A stretch of DNA of 64,000 nucleotides from Lutjanus erythropterus (GCA_020091685.1 CM034603.1:32659696-32723695); one strand, 5' to 3'. Positions 1 to 12,876 are shown, numbered from the stretch's first letter. Numbers and translations are program-made. Notes: generated by a model from the letters alone, not told the origin.

Positions 1-1617
1 AGAGAAATCCCATTTTGAAATCCCACTTCTGATTGTTTGCTTTTCACCGCTGAAAGACGACCCGCAGTTGCAACACAGAGACCTGCAGAATGAATCCGTG
101 ATTCTGATTGGAGAAGTAATTACTAGCGGAGTGGCACACAATAGATGCCCTGTGGCCTGTGTGTGCATGATGTGTGTGTGGTATTTGCATGTCAGCCCGT
201 ATCTGTGTGCAGCTGACGATGGTTATCCATGTCCAAACTTTAAAGGTTGCAAAAGGGTAAAAACGTGAGGCAGCTTCGGTGACTCATTCTCCTCGTCTTC
301 GCGGTTTTGCGGCTGCTGCGACTACAGACGAGATTAACTTCCCAGAGACGTCACTGAACTCTTTTGTCCTCTCGTTTTATTTAATGTCACATTACATACG
401 TGTAGTCACATAACAATTCACAGCGGCACGGCAAGGCAGACACAGAGAGACACGAAAATGGCCGACGGTTTCATGCTAGCATCGAGCACTGCCGATGCTG
501 ACAGCAGACAAATATCCTGAAGTTAAGTTTTACTGCATATGACTCTTGAAATTTCACTGTGGTAGCAGCATTAACACAAATAAATATTTAAAACATCAAC
601 TCTAATGAAAATGTTACAATCTCATAGTGCTCATGATTGCTTGTGTGGGTGTTTGAGGAGGCTACAAAAATCACTTTACAGGTTGAACTATTCAAACATC
701 ACACTGTATTTTCCTTGACTGTGCAAAAAAAAAGGGGAAAAAAGCCTACAGTGTAGCTCATTTTCAAGAATATCTGGGAGATTATTTTGAAAGTGCATAA
801 TAAAGCTAAAACATTGGTGTTCAGGTTTGTCTGAAACATGTGAGGCTGCTCTAGTGTGTGTATGTGTGTGTCCAATTTGAAGGCTGAAATAGATTTTTGA
901 AGAAAATCTATTTCATTTAATAAAAAATGGCACCGGAGAAAATATGGCATACAAAGTTAACTCCTAAAGGAGCATTTTTTAGCATTATTAAAGGAACATT
1001 GACATTTGGGGAAACATGCTTGAGATGATTGCTATCACTCTCATGTCTGTACGCTAGATATGAAGCTAACTTAGCTGGGAAAATCAGATAGCTTTGCTGT
1101 CTCCAAAGAAAACAAAATCTGCCCAGAAGCTCACTAATGTTCACCATGGGTCTTGTTTCTTGAATCTGTAAGAAAAGAAACTACCAAGGCAGATTAGGGA
1201 GATTTAATTACCTTTGGTCAGAGTCAAACTAGCTGCTTCCCTGTCTTCAGTCATTGTGCTAAGATAAGCTTTAATCTTTTTTTTTTTTATCCCTGAGGGG
1301 TGATTTGTTTCTCAAGCAGAAGTAAGACAAACATCACACCAATCAGCACACAAAAGACCAAAGGACCAATAGCAACAGGGACCAATGAGTTCTTAAATCT
1401 ATTGTGACTATGGTCAGGAAGGATGGACTGACCCCTCTTTGTGGCGCTGACTTTGTCCTTTAGATTTGCTTTTCAAGCTAAGTGACCCAAACCAGAAGGT
1501 GTAAGGTACGCACATTCAAAAAATGTCTACAGGTGCTGGATCAAAAAACAATAATCAGACAAAAGATCCCCACGCTGCATTAATAGCTCCTAGCAATTTT
1601 AAATGAGCAACGTTTCA
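1..1617. other. Intergenic sequence with a small CpG-rich patch and an old MITE-like repeat
   Basis: I see no multi-exon gene here. About 280-480 is locally CpG-rich, contains a CRE-like ACGTCAC at about 346, and is followed by a 20-codon reading frame (MADGFML..., ATG at 459) in good start context. About 980-1130 resembles a widespread fish repeat of the kind that recurs near 54108 (contains CACTCTCATGTCTGTACG-like sequence). The rest is unique-looking AT-rich DNA. Confidence 0.5.
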
Positions 1618-3060
1618 ATCGAACAGAGATCTTCGTCAGGCATTGTCGAATCAAAACATCGTCAGAACTAGATCAAGACGTTGTAAAATCTCTTTTAAAT
1701 CGAGATGTCATTAGATCTCTGTTTGATCAAAACATTGTCAAATCTCCTTTAAATCGAAGTGTTGTCACATCTCTGTTAGATCAAAAAGTTGTCAAATCTG
1801 TGTTAAACTGAAACGATGTCAGATCTCTGTTAAACTGAGACCTCACGTCTCCGTTGGACCCGGACTTTATGAAATCTCTGTTGGGTCAAAACATTATTAA
1901 ATCTCTGCTAAATCAAGATGTCGTCAGATCTTCTTTAGATCAAAACCTTGTCAAATCTCTGTTAAACCAAAATGTTAGATCTCTGTCGGATCAAAACCTT
2001 TTCAAATCTCTGTTAGATCAAAATGTTAGATCTAGGGGTGTAACGAGTCACTCATACATCCGATGCCTCAGACTTTAATGTGTTAGATACAAGTGCATCC
2101 GTTCAGACGGCCCGTATCGGCTAAAAGCTGAACATGAAACGGAAACACATCGATGCAGCACTAGAGTATCGATACATCTCATTAGGACGCGCACACGTTT
2201 CATTTTTGGCACCAGGGAGCTGCCGCTGTAACTTTCCTCCGTTTTCTCTCTCCTCCTGCCTCTGCCTGCACCGCTCTCGCTGGAGGCCCGATGCCGCGCT
2301 CTCACAAAACAAGCGCTCCCTCCTCCCTCTCCAGTGTCTCCTCTTGATTTACTCAAAACAGACAGACAGAAGTGACGCTGTACTGCGTCGCACCACCAAA
2401 CTTTCATAACGCGCAAGTATGGAATAAGTTTTATAAGAAAGATGAGAAACGCTGCTGCAGATCATTTATGCAAAACGTGTCGGACAGCGGAGTACAGAGA
2501 CACGAGTCTGACCCACAGAGACATCATGTCACTGTGAGAGCAGGTAACACGGAGCATCGCTGTTCCTCCACACTAACCAAAACCACAGGACTCTTCATAT
2601 GAATCAGCAGCAGATCATCTTACTGCAAAAATACTAATATTTTAAACAGTTTTTGAAGTTTGTTCACAGATTCTCATTTAGGCTACAGGATCTCATTTAC
2701 ACATGAGACTCATAATAAGATGTAATGTCTCCTTCTCTCTGTCTCTACTGTTACTATATTTAGTAAAACTATCAAGATTTCTTTTTGCAACTAATAACAC
2801 TCTACAAATGCAACATTAGTTGAACCAAAATGTAAAGATTCACACTTTGCATTGTCTTGTATTGCATCATATCGTATCGTGACAGAGCTGAATCGAATCG
2901 AACCGAATCGTTGGCCATTTAAAAATGTTAAGATATATCGTATCGTTGAACATGTATTGAGATACGTATCGAATCAGTCAGTGAGATACACACCCCTTGT
3001 TAGATCTATCTTAGATCGTTGCCAAATCTTTGTTGGAACAAAATGTTGCTCAGTTAAAAT
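1618..3060 (+). repeat. Minisatellite of about 30-bp units, interrupted by a transposon
   Basis: From about 1618 to 2032, and again for a short stretch after 2999, the phrase AAATCTCTGTTAGATCAAAA recurs every 28-34 bases with many substitutions. One frame (1854-2078) stays open and reads as a degenerate repeat of the type KSLLNQN/VRSLLDQN. That is simply the consequence of a repeat unit whose length is often a multiple of three. The array is split by the element at 2033-2998. Confidence 0.75.
2033..2998. mobile_element. hAT-like non-autonomous DNA transposon
   Basis: The ends read TAGGGGTGTAAC... and ...ACACACCCCTT, giving inverted termini around AGGGGTGT, the classical hAT pattern. The element is flanked on both sides by the 8-bp sequence GTTAGATC (2025-2032 and 2999-3006), the length expected of a hAT target duplication. 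Subterminal sequence (about 2865-2985) is rich in TATCGTATCG-type motifs, also usual for hAT ends. No intact transposase is present. The 8-bp match is weakened as evidence because the surrounding minisatellite contains the same word. Confidence 0.72.
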
Positions 3061-3258
3061 TGCCAGGAGCTAACAGTATAGCGTACAGATCTTGTGTCTG
3101 TTTCTTGCCTTCATGTTCATGTCATAAAGGTGGTGTCAACAAAGGTGGCCGTAGCTCCATACATCCAAACATGAGGGTGGTATCTCATCTAACTCTCAGA
3201 AAGAAAGCGAATCATTGTATTTCCCAAAATGTCAGATGTTTTCCTTTCACACTGTGAA

Positions 3259-6010
3259 TCACACATTGATGTCTTTGTGTATCATAACCAGGCTGGGTGG
3301 TGCTTCCTCTACCCTCCTTCCTCTCAGAGCCAGAGTGACAACATTTTGGATTGAGTGAGACACTCTCAGCAGAAGCGCCTTCAGTCCAGCTCTGTATTCT
3401 TTTCGGATCAGGCAGTAGAGCACCGGGTTGAGGCAGCTGTTAGCGTGAGCTAAACACACAGTCAGGGGGAAGGCGTAGGCCTGAGCGTTGTAGAAGGCTT
3501 TGCTGAAGGGCACCAAGTCAAATTTGATCAGCACCCCCCACAGGGTGAGTGCCTGGTTGGGCAGCCAGCAGATGAAAAAGGACAGGACTACGATGGTGAC
3601 AGAGCGGGTGACTTTGGAGCGGCGGCGGTGGCGTCCTCTCTCAGCCTCTGACCTCTCCGTGACACCTGCGCTGACCACGCTGCCCACGACGCGTCGGCTC
3701 AGAATGAACCTCAGGAGGAGGAGGTAGCACACAGAGATGACAATCAAGGGAACTACAAATCCCAGGAGGACTTTTTGCGTTTGATAGAGTCCAAGCAGGA
3801 CTTGAGGATCCCAGTGGTCGGAATCGGAGTCGGAGAACCGCACTAAGCACAGCTCGTCATCTGCAGACACCTGTAAACACAGTGACAACAACCGTGTCAG
3901 CTAAAGCATGTACTGTAAACAAATCAGATCAGCGGACAGTCTGAGGTTAACATACCTGGACTGTGGTGGAGTAGAAAGCATGAGGCAGCGTAGCCACCAG
4001 AGACACCACCCAAATGGCTAAACTGGCCCATTTTGCACGAGTGGTGGCGATCCTAGGACTGTCCATCTTCAGAGAGGTAACCAGGGAGCGGTAGCGGGTC
4101 ACGCTCATGGCGGTGAGGAAGAAGACGCTGGCGTACATGTTCAGGGTGGTGACTGAGCTCACAATCTTGCACATGACCCGCCCGAAGGGCCAGCGGAAGT
4201 CCAGCACCGTGTCCACGGCCCAGAAAGGCAACGTGAGGACAAACTGGAGGTCCGTCAGTGCCAGGCTCATCACGAAGCAGTCGATGGAAGAGTGGTGGTG
4301 GCCGCGGCGCCGTGAGTGGAGCAGGAAGAGCGCCAGAAAGTTACCCACAAGCCCCAAAACACACACCACCAGGTAGACCAGGGCAATGAGAACTCGCACC
4401 TGTCAAACACATGCGGTAACATTTTAATTTGGTGTTTTGTGGTAAACAAGAGCTGCTAAATAGTCAGACACATTTTAGGCCTCATTGGGCAAAAGATCCT
4501 TAATAACTTTTAAGCATAAAGTAATTCAAGTGGTCTGAGAGAAAACTAGACATCTGATTCTCCTCTTGGCTGTTTTCACACTTTAGAAAATCTAATCCCT
4601 GATGGGAGATCTTTGCCAGTCACAGTTCAGTAAGACAGCTGATTGTTGTGTTTCATTCCCAAAGCACACGACAAAAATATCAGTGCAATTTTCTGTGCAG
4701 ACAAAACCTTTATTTCTCTCAAGTTTTGTTCAGAAATTTGGTAGAATCTGTGTGGCGCATGGAGATGCTGATTAAAACAGCATCAACTCAGGATCGACTG
4801 GACAGGTCACAATGAAAGGTCACTCTGAAATGTGCAGTTTTATCTTTTTTCATGTCATGACTTGCCCTACTCTGCTTCTAACTGGTTTACCCTGATCACC
4901 TTACCTCTTCATGCCTAAACCTAACCACAGAGTAAGGCAGGGCAAAGTCAAGCCGAGGATATTTTTAATTTTGATGTGGGATTAGTGCAGAAAATAAACT
5001 CTGCAGCAAATAAAAGTTTATGATGCTGCTAAGTTTTCTTCAGCAAGATAATCCTCACGAATGAACACCACTTTTATGATTTTTTAGTGTTAAGGTAATC
5101 ACCAGAAGTAAAAAGCAATCACCAAATAACAAAGGTTAACAAACTACACCACAGCTGCTTGACTCAGTGTCACCCCTAGTAAGTGACGGTGAGATGACAT
5201 TAAATGTCACGACAGTCACTAACTTTTTTAAGAATTCAAAATGAGTGGGGGTATTTTCCTCTGACCTGTAGTGCTATTTATCCAACTAGATTTTTTGGGG
5301 TGTTTGAGTTGCAGAATTTCAGAGATATCGGCCCATAGAGATGTCTGTCTTGCCTTGAATATAATGGGACTACATGGCACTCGGCTTGCAGAGCTCAAAG
5401 CACCAAAAAAATGCATTTGAAAAATTCAAAACCAGCATCTCTTTCCAAAAATCATGACCCAGCTACTCAAAATAATCCACACACTTTGTTTTGAGGAACT
5501 ACTTTCTTTTCTACTAGAAAGAAGAAGAAGATACTAAAGTAGATTCTACTTCAGAAAAAAGTAGTTCCTACGTAAAATTGCTCACAACGAGGTGGATTAG
5601 TTTGAGTAATCAGGTCATGATTTTTGGAAAGAAACATTAATTTTCTCCAAAATCACCTGTTGCATCTTTAAAGTCTAAGCACTTTCTTTTAGCACATGTT
5701 GAGGTGATTCATGCAGAATTAAACATTCATCCATTTTATCCCTCTGACTTTGGTGAATTTGAGAACAGAAAAAGGAAAATCCTTGAATAAAACCTACTGC
5801 CAGGTTTGCGCTGTCTCCGTGCAGGTCCAGTGAGGACTCCTTGGAGAGGATGTGGAGCCAGCAGTTGAGCGAAAGGTTAAAAGCTGCCAGGTTGGAGGCT
5901 CCTGCTCCTGTCGGGCTGACAAGTTTGAAGATTTCGTGTTCATCCTCTTCTCCTCCGCACACACTCAGAGCGCTCAGGGGTCCGGAGCCGCTGCTGTTGC
6001 TGCTCTGCAT
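3259..6010 (-). CDS. rxfp3-like: Relaxin-3 receptor-like class A GPCR (RXFP3 family), three coding exons
   Basis: Exons on the minus strand are 6010-5798, 4399-3956 and 3870-3259 (stop included), giving 213+444+612 nt and 422 aa. Both introns are phase 0 with GT-AG ends (GTAGGT/ACAG, GTATGT/ACAG). Seven membrane segments are visible. Landmarks: GNFLAL in TM1, LALTD in TM2, FWAVD and the MCKIV cysteine at TM3, SVTRYRS in place of DRY (as in human RXFP3), ELCLVRF in loop 2, FFICWLPNQALT in TM6, and NSCLNPVLYC in TM7. The N-terminus carries sequons at N5 and N45. It is closest to RXFP3; family knowledge says these Gi-coupled receptors bind relaxin-3/INSL5-type peptides. Teleosts have several RXFP3 paralogues and the multi-exon structure suggests an rxfp3.3-type copy, but that subtype is inference. 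ATG at 6010 was chosen because a pyrimidine tract plus CAG lies four bases upstream, marking a 5'UTR intron acceptor. Confidence 0.93.
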
Positions 6011-6394
6011 GACTCTGCAGAGGAATAGATAAAATAAAATAAAATAAAAACAGCACTTTCTTTTGAAAATAAGTTCCTCTTCTCTCAGGCTAACTTCCAG
6101 TGTATTGGTGCGCAGGTGTGGATGCAAAAACCCCCATCGTCCTCGTCCTGTCTTCAGTCTTGCTCAAAGTCTCAGCGGGAGATCAGAGCTGCATGATTCA
6201 TCCGAGTGATTTAAAAACTTAAACGTGACTCTGCTCACATGTCACTGTTTTTACAAACGAGAGAAAAAATAATCTATGAAGTAAAACAGCTGATTAATCC
6301 ATGTCAGTTTAGTTAAGAGGGTCCAGGCTGAAGTCTGTGGTGATGCAGCCGCCTCTTCTGTTAGTGACGCTGACAGCATCCTCAAACTGGAGGC

Positions 6395-6401
6395 TTTTAT
6401 A
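6395..6401 (-). promoter_or_regulatory. TATA box of the RXFP3-like gene
   Basis: The minus strand reads GACTATAAAAGCC here, a good TATA match about 390 bp upstream of the start codon. It predicts transcription starting near 6365-6372. A 5'UTR intron would then run to the acceptor at 6015, just before the ATG. The flanking DNA at about 6330-6460 is more GC-rich than its surroundings, as expected for a promoter. Confidence 0.55.
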
Positions 6402-6410
6402 GTCGCCGAT

Positions 6411-6719
6411 GCTCTGCTCCACCGCCTGATGGCGCACTGCCGGGGCGCGCAAACTCAGCCTTCAGTATGTGCAGTATTTCACTTTACTCGTAGGATTATT
6501 ACTGGGGAGGAATGACGCTCCACTGACTTTTCATTTCCATCAAAAGAGACAATCTGATGTGTTTGAAGGTGCGTGTATGATTGATGGATAAACAAACATT
6601 TAATGGTCTGATCCTCTGCGTGAGAATATATTTTTCTGAATTGTCTTTCCTCTTGAGTATTGGCCTTTTTCTAAAGATAACTCATAAAATCATGTGTGGA
6701 CGCACGAATAAAGGACCTT
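6411..6719. other. 5' flank of the RXFP3-like gene
   Basis: GC-rich next to the TATA box, then AT-rich. No open frame or recognisable repeat is seen. Confidence 0.4.
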
Positions 6720-7560
6720 GTAAATCATTACATATTTTCTTTATTTTGAAATTCTAAGTCATTGTTGAGAAAGTTTCCTATTATTTTTTTTAAAAAAAGG
6801 TTTTAATTATAAGATTCTTAATCATTGATAAGAAAAAGTTTCTCATCATTTTGAAATACTAAGTCATTGTTATGAGAATATATAATTATTTTGTGAAAGT
6901 CATTGTTTTTGAGAAATTTTCTCAGTATTTTGAGATACTAAACCATTATTTTGGATTATTATGTTAGAATTTTGAAAAAGTTTCTCATTATTTTAGGAAA
7001 GTTTCTCATTATTTTGAGAAGTTTTCTCATCATTATTGAGAGGATTTTCTCATTATTTTGAGATACTAAATCATTATTTTTAGATGAATGAGTTATAATT
7101 TTGAGAAAGTTTCTCATTATTTTGAGATACTAAATCATTCTTTTGGATAAGTGAGCCATTTTTATGAGAAAGATTTTCTTTATTTTGAGATTCTAAGTCA
7201 TTGTTAAAAATGTTTATCATTTTTTGAGAAATATTTTCATGTTTTGATGCTAAGTCATTGATATGAAAAAGTTTCTCATTAGTCATTGTTACAAGAAAGT
7301 TCGTCATTATTTTGAGACTTTTTCACATTATTTTGAGTAAGTTTCTCATTATTTTGAGATATGTCATTTTTTATAAGAAATTTTTTCAGTATTTCAAGAC
7401 AAATCATCATTTTTGAGAAATTTTCTCAGTATATTAAATCATTATTTTGGATTAATAAGTCATTATTTTGAGAAAGATTTTCATTATTTTGAAATACGAA
7501 ATCATTCTTTCAGATAAGCGAGTCATTATGATGAGAAATGACTCACAGAATCTTAATTTT
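6720..7560. repeat. AT-rich minisatellite (TTTCTCATTATTTTGAGA units)
   Basis: The phrase TTTCTCATTATTTTGAGA followed by TACTAAATCATT recurs at least fifteen times with substitutions and small indels, at spacings of roughly 35-55 bases. Every reading frame here is a product of the repeat; the 75-aa minus frame at 7080-7307 is one example and is not a gene. Confidence 0.8.
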
Positions 7561-9974
7561 TTTTTTTTATCTCAATGACAGAAAAGGGCTTCCATATATT
7601 TCAGGCTGTGTTCTGCTTTACATTAAAACTGTGTCGCAGTTTTTCTGTTTTTAATGGAGCCTGCTCACCACGACCTCTGCTCCTATATCCAAATATCACC
7701 TTTAATATTCCTGCATATGACGTGAGGCTAAATTATACATGATGGTATTTTCAGAAAGGTTTCCTTATCACATGAGGGTTTGTTCACACCCATGGGAAGT
7801 GATGCACATCAGAGGAATGATAAATTAAATTTCAAACAGCTTTCAGTCTTTGTGAGGGAGCCAGAGAGCGAGAGAGAGAGAGAGAGAGAGACAGAGATAG
7901 ATGTGCGAGTGTGTGTGTTTTTGATTTGCATTTCTTATAGGTCACTGTTGGTATTCACACAATGCAGCATTTTGACCAGCTGTGTGAGCATTAGAGGGAA
8001 AAGAAAGGGGGAGGTGCCGGCAAAAAAAAAAACAGTCAGTCATTTTCTCAAGCAGTCCAGATTGTCATGCTCGGACAAATCTGTGACTTGTCAGACCATT
8101 TTGACAAATCTTCACTTTCATGTGAAGTTTGCAGAATTTTCCCAACAGCTGAAAATCTGACATCCTGTCCCGGAGCTGCAATGCTTCACCAGTTTGCCAC
8201 AAGTGACACAAATAAGTGATTGTTTCCTCTAAAATGCTGCACCAGGGTCTGATTCAAGGTCCCTTTTCTTTGTCTGGTTTCAGGGGGGGAATCAGATGAA
8301 AACACCGCTAATTTGTCGACATTTGTTTTTCTTTCGTTTTACCAATATTGAGATGGATGGAAATGCAGATGGAGTCCGACCCTGAAGCCCTCTGTGAAGC
8401 CGCTGCTCGTTTGCATTCTGTTGAAGCTTTCCGAGACACTTAAAAATGTCTAATTCCATTTCCATCAGTTTGTCTTTGTTTTAGAAAACAAAGGGGAATA
8501 CCGATATTGATCGTGTCTGATGTCTCGCAGACAAAGTGAATTGAATTCACATTTCCCACCACATCACTGCAATACATAAAATAAAGCATCTGTGAAGTTA
8601 AGATCTCATTACAAATCTGATATATTATTAATATTAAGAAAGACCTGCTTTCCAAAAGGGAAAAAAAACCATTAAATATCTCAAATATCCAGAACCTTGT
8701 GAACAAAAGTTTGACCAATGCCTCCACCCAAGGCTGTGCGCTGCTGCTACCATTTAAAAGGGATTGTATTGATTTTTGCAAAGTGTCTCAGTTTATTTCA
8801 TCAGCAAATATTTTTCTGCTCAACTCGCGAGAATATCTGATGAATGATCTTCTCCTCGTGTGAACTGTTTCCCCCCCTTCAGGTGAAAAGCACCTCTGCT
8901 CGACTCTGACATGATTGATATTCTGATACTCAGAGTTTCTACTTCTAACTCTCTCTCTCACGCCAGCAGTCTGATCAAAAATTCATTTCTGACTCCCAGT
9001 GTGGATAGAGCACTGCTGGCTTGGGTTCACCGAAATCATTTGTTTTTTTTTTTAATTGTTAAGTTTTGTCCACTCTTTTCAGATCCTGTAACGGCTTGGA
9101 TGAAAAGCACGCAGAGAGGATTGTCAAAGTACCCTTCAACTCAAAAGTATGATTTTCTTCTTCCTTTATAGTCAAATAAACTTGATATTAATTCAGTCGT
9201 ACTTGAGAAAACATGTTCAATAAGCTTTGGATTAAACCAACACCTGTCCAGTCACACTGACGGACACGATAAACAAATTTGATTTCCTCTGATATTTTCT
9301 GCACCTGTTGGAGCTACTTTGTTCCAGCATCGGCACAAAGATGATGTGTTAAACTGCTCCCAGTGAATTTATTAAATTTTAAGTCTGAGAGACTGAATTC
9401 AATACTAACCTTGTCATTATTGAGAAAAACGAAAAGGCTATATTAAAGTGCATTAGAGGCACACATCAAGTGTCATAATAAATATTGTCTTCAGACTATA
9501 AAAAAGGAGAGTTTTTGCTGGAAGTTTGCTGATATGATGATCTTGTTTCTTAATTTAATGAGTTGATTGAACTTTGTACAGTACATTCATTCAACTCATG
9601 AGTTCAACTCAAAAGACTTCAAGTTAGAAGAACTCATGTTTATAAGTTCTGAAGTGTTCTGAAAATAAATACTGTAAGTTTAATTAATGTGAAATAAAAT
9701 GATCATTATTACTATTTTCTTTGGTATTTTTGTCACACACAGATATGCAGGGATGATTACTTGCTGATATGTGTGCTGACGTTGTCCGATGTCAAGTCTC
9801 ATTTTGGATCATTGACTCTGACCGTTGCAGCGCTGTCCACGGTTTGACCTCTCTACCAATAAAACTGCCATAAGAAGCTCATTCAACCGTGAAGTTCAAC
9901 ACATTTTTATTACTGTGGGTGGAGAAAGTGGAAGAGCACAATCGCCACCACTGAGGCACCATTGAGCATGACCC
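7561..9974. other. Intergenic AT-rich DNA with a short GA microsatellite
   Basis: A (GA)n run lies at about 7865-7890. I recognise no exon or transposon end here. Open frames such as 7780-8160 run through the microsatellite and show no family resemblance. Confidence 0.4.
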
Positions 9975-10538
9975 TTAAAGGAACAGGTCGCCCGAGAATG
10001 AAAACTCAGTCACTATCCCTGATTGTGAAGGTCGGGGTTATTTTTTTTAGTCCACAAAACAATGCTGGAGTTTCACAGGAAAACAGCGTTGCAGAATCTC
10101 AATTTAAGTGAGCGGTGACCAGTTTTCGAACAGACAAAACAACCAAAACAAAAAACAAAAAAACAAAAAAAAACCCCAACCAACTAAAATGCCTCCATGC
10201 TGTGTCTGGTGTAATCCAAGTCTCCTAAAGCCTCAACCATTCACTTGTGCACGCACACCGTCACAAGGCGGCCAAAAACATAATGTAAATGGCGTCAAGT
10301 CACCTTGGCATGTCAGGGCTTGGATCACACCACACCAGCAGCATGGAGGCATTGTTTTTTTTATGTGTGAAAACTGGTCGCCATTCACTTAAATTGTTCG
10401 GGAGATTCTGCAACGCTGTTTTCCTGTGAAACTCCTGCAGTGATTTGCAGACTAACAAAACTAAACCCGACCTTCAATCAGCATGACGGTGAGTAGATAA
10501 GGACTGAATTTTCAATTTCGGGTGAACTTTCCTTTTAA
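9975..10538. mobile_element. Foldback MITE (copy 1)
   Basis: The left end (TTAAAGGAAC...GAATGAAAACTCAGTCACTATC) is the inverse of the right end (GAGTAGATAAGGACTGAATTTTC...GTGAACTTTCCTTTTAA). Inside, AGTTTCACAGGAAAACAGCG and its inverse pair again, so the element folds on itself. A second copy lies at 20136-20634 in a creb3l3 intron. Termini near TTAAAGGGATAGTTCACCC are widespread in teleost genomes. Confidence 0.75.
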
Positions 10539-11149
10539 CCCCACCCGCTCCGATGGAGCCGCTCAGTGTCCGGCAGATGAGACTGTGGTTGTGCAGGGCA
10601 GCTTGTGGTTGTGAATGAGTGGAACTACTGTGAAACTCCCTGAAAAAATAAAAGTTTTAAGTATATAGGATAGGCTATAGGCCTAGTGGGGCTGCTTCAC
10701 TCAAAAATAAATCCACATGTGACCGTGATGTTGTCCTCAATCTTCAGCTGGGAACTTACTGATCTAATAAAATATAGTGCACTACATGTACCGTGTGTGT
10801 GTCGGTGCTTTGTGTCTGTACACATCTTGCCATAGATTAACAGCTAAAAGCCTGTGAAAGAGACAAGCTGTCTAAATTGTGCTGCAGTAGAAGCAGAGAT
10901 GAGTTTTTTCTTCTGTGAAGAACATTATGTACTGCAGCACCAAAACAGAGACAAGTCTTACCAGTCAAGTGTTTAATGGATGGATTCCCATCAACGCATG
11001 GCAGGTACAGTCATTATCCGTCAAATAGGTTACATAAAAGCATGTTTTCCTACATTTTCCTCTTGACTCCACATGGAAATAAAGGCACTCTGCAAAAATA
11101 TACATATGTATACAGACATACGTACTGTATAAACAAGACTTGTGACTGA
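10539..11149. other. Unassigned intergenic sequence
   Basis: No gene and no clear repeat is seen. There is a short TG-rich stretch at about 10793-10801. Confidence 0.35.
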
Positions 11150-12794
11150 GATAAGATATCCACTATTTTCAAAAGCTTTATTGACAGCTGGCATAAAAGT
11201 GAAGCTTATGAAGGGTGTTTTTATTGAAGTCAGAAGACGTCCAGTGACTTTTGAAGCAAGTTCAAATATTGGTTCATTATTTTTGGCATGAAAATCTCTC
11301 ATGGCATTTCTGAAAGAAATGAAATACCACTGATGGTTCCAAAATTCACTGGACTAAATGTTTTAATTCTCTGTTGCTTTGTCAGTTATACACCGAATTA
11401 TTTCAAATTGAGCTCAAACCATTTTTGATTGCATTTTTCAACCTTAACATCACACGCACAATACGTTAACTCTGCTGCTAGAGGTCTCTGTCACATAAAA
11501 ATAATTTTTAAAAAGGCATAGTTTGATGACACTGTGAAGGAGTGTGGGATCATGGAAGTTGTTCTCTTTTCTTCTAAACAACCACCACAACTGATACAAA
11601 TCTATCTGACATGACTCAGGCAGAAATCATGTAATATTTTGTTGGCAAGTCCAACAAATGTTTGATAATGTTTTAATGGTAAGCAACATGACTGTCTTTG
11701 CTAGATTTTTAATTTTTGGTGGTTTCAGTGGGCTGCATCCAGCCCCTCAGACTGCAGGCCTGACTTAACTTAATACATAAAATAACAGTGTCAGCATTTT
11801 TAAACATTTTAATGCAGAAATGTTACATATTACAGCTTTAACTCATGAAAAGTGTGCTTTAAAAAATGGATGCCCATGTTGTCAACTGGCAAAAAAGTCA
11901 AGCTTATTATAAGTTTTTATTGAGATGAGAAGTCATTCATTGGCTCATTACTTTTGGGATGTAAATCTCTTCCAATCTGGACACATGGCGTTACCGAAAG
12001 ACACAAAACCCTTTTGGTGTTTCCAAAATTCACTGGGGTAAACGTTTTCATTCTCTTCCCAACTAGGGGTCAAACAGTAACAAAAGACATAGTTTGATGA
12101 TGCTGTGAGGTAGTGTGGGATCATGGGAGCTGTTTTCTTCTCGTTTAAACAACCAACACAGCCGATGAAAATATATCTGACATGATTCAGGCAGAAACCA
12201 GCAACAGCTAACAGGAGACACACCATTACTTTGAATGAACTGTATATTTCTCTGTGTTTAAACGGTGTTTGAAACATTTGGGATAATATAAGCACACAAC
12301 TCATCAAACGTTTAGACATTTTATTTTGGAAATCTTATATATCTTAGCTTTAAATAACTGAAGCCCATGATCCCATGTTGGCAGCTGGCATAAAAAGATT
12401 ATGAGTTTTTTTATTGAAGTGAGAAGTCATCCAGCAACTTTTGAAGTAAGTTAAAACATTGCCTCATTATTTTTGTGATGCAAATGTCTTCCTAAGTAGA
12501 CGCACGGCATTACTGAAAGAAAGAAAGAAAGAAACCCTTTGATGTTTCCAAAATTCATTGGAGTAAACGTTTCAGTTCTCTTGTGCTTTGTCAGTTTTTC
12601 ACCGAACTGTTCAAAAATGCAACTGAAGTCATTTTTAAGTTCAAGTTTTTAAACACGTATATTAAACGAATAATATGCAAACTCTGCCGCGAGGCATTTC
12701 TCAGACATTCAAACAATAACAAAAGATGTAGTTTGATGATATTGTTCTCTTTTCCTTTTAAACATCCACCATTGTGGATGAAAATCTATTTATC

Positions 12795-12876
<82 letters not shown>

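Noticed and set aside
1854-2078. Repeat protein-like frame (KSLLNQN units)
   Set aside because: Translation of a minisatellite, with no signal, no conserved start and no frame maintained in neighbouring units.
5675-6127. Start of the relaxin-receptor-like protein at the upstream ATG (6127)
   Set aside because: The 39 extra residues are encoded by a pyrimidine-rich stretch ending in CAG, which reads as an intron acceptor. The family start pattern fits the ATG at 6010.
7080-7307. 75-aa minus-strand frame rich in Asn/Lys/Ser
   Set aside because: Lies wholly in the TTTCTCATTATTTTGAGA minisatellite.
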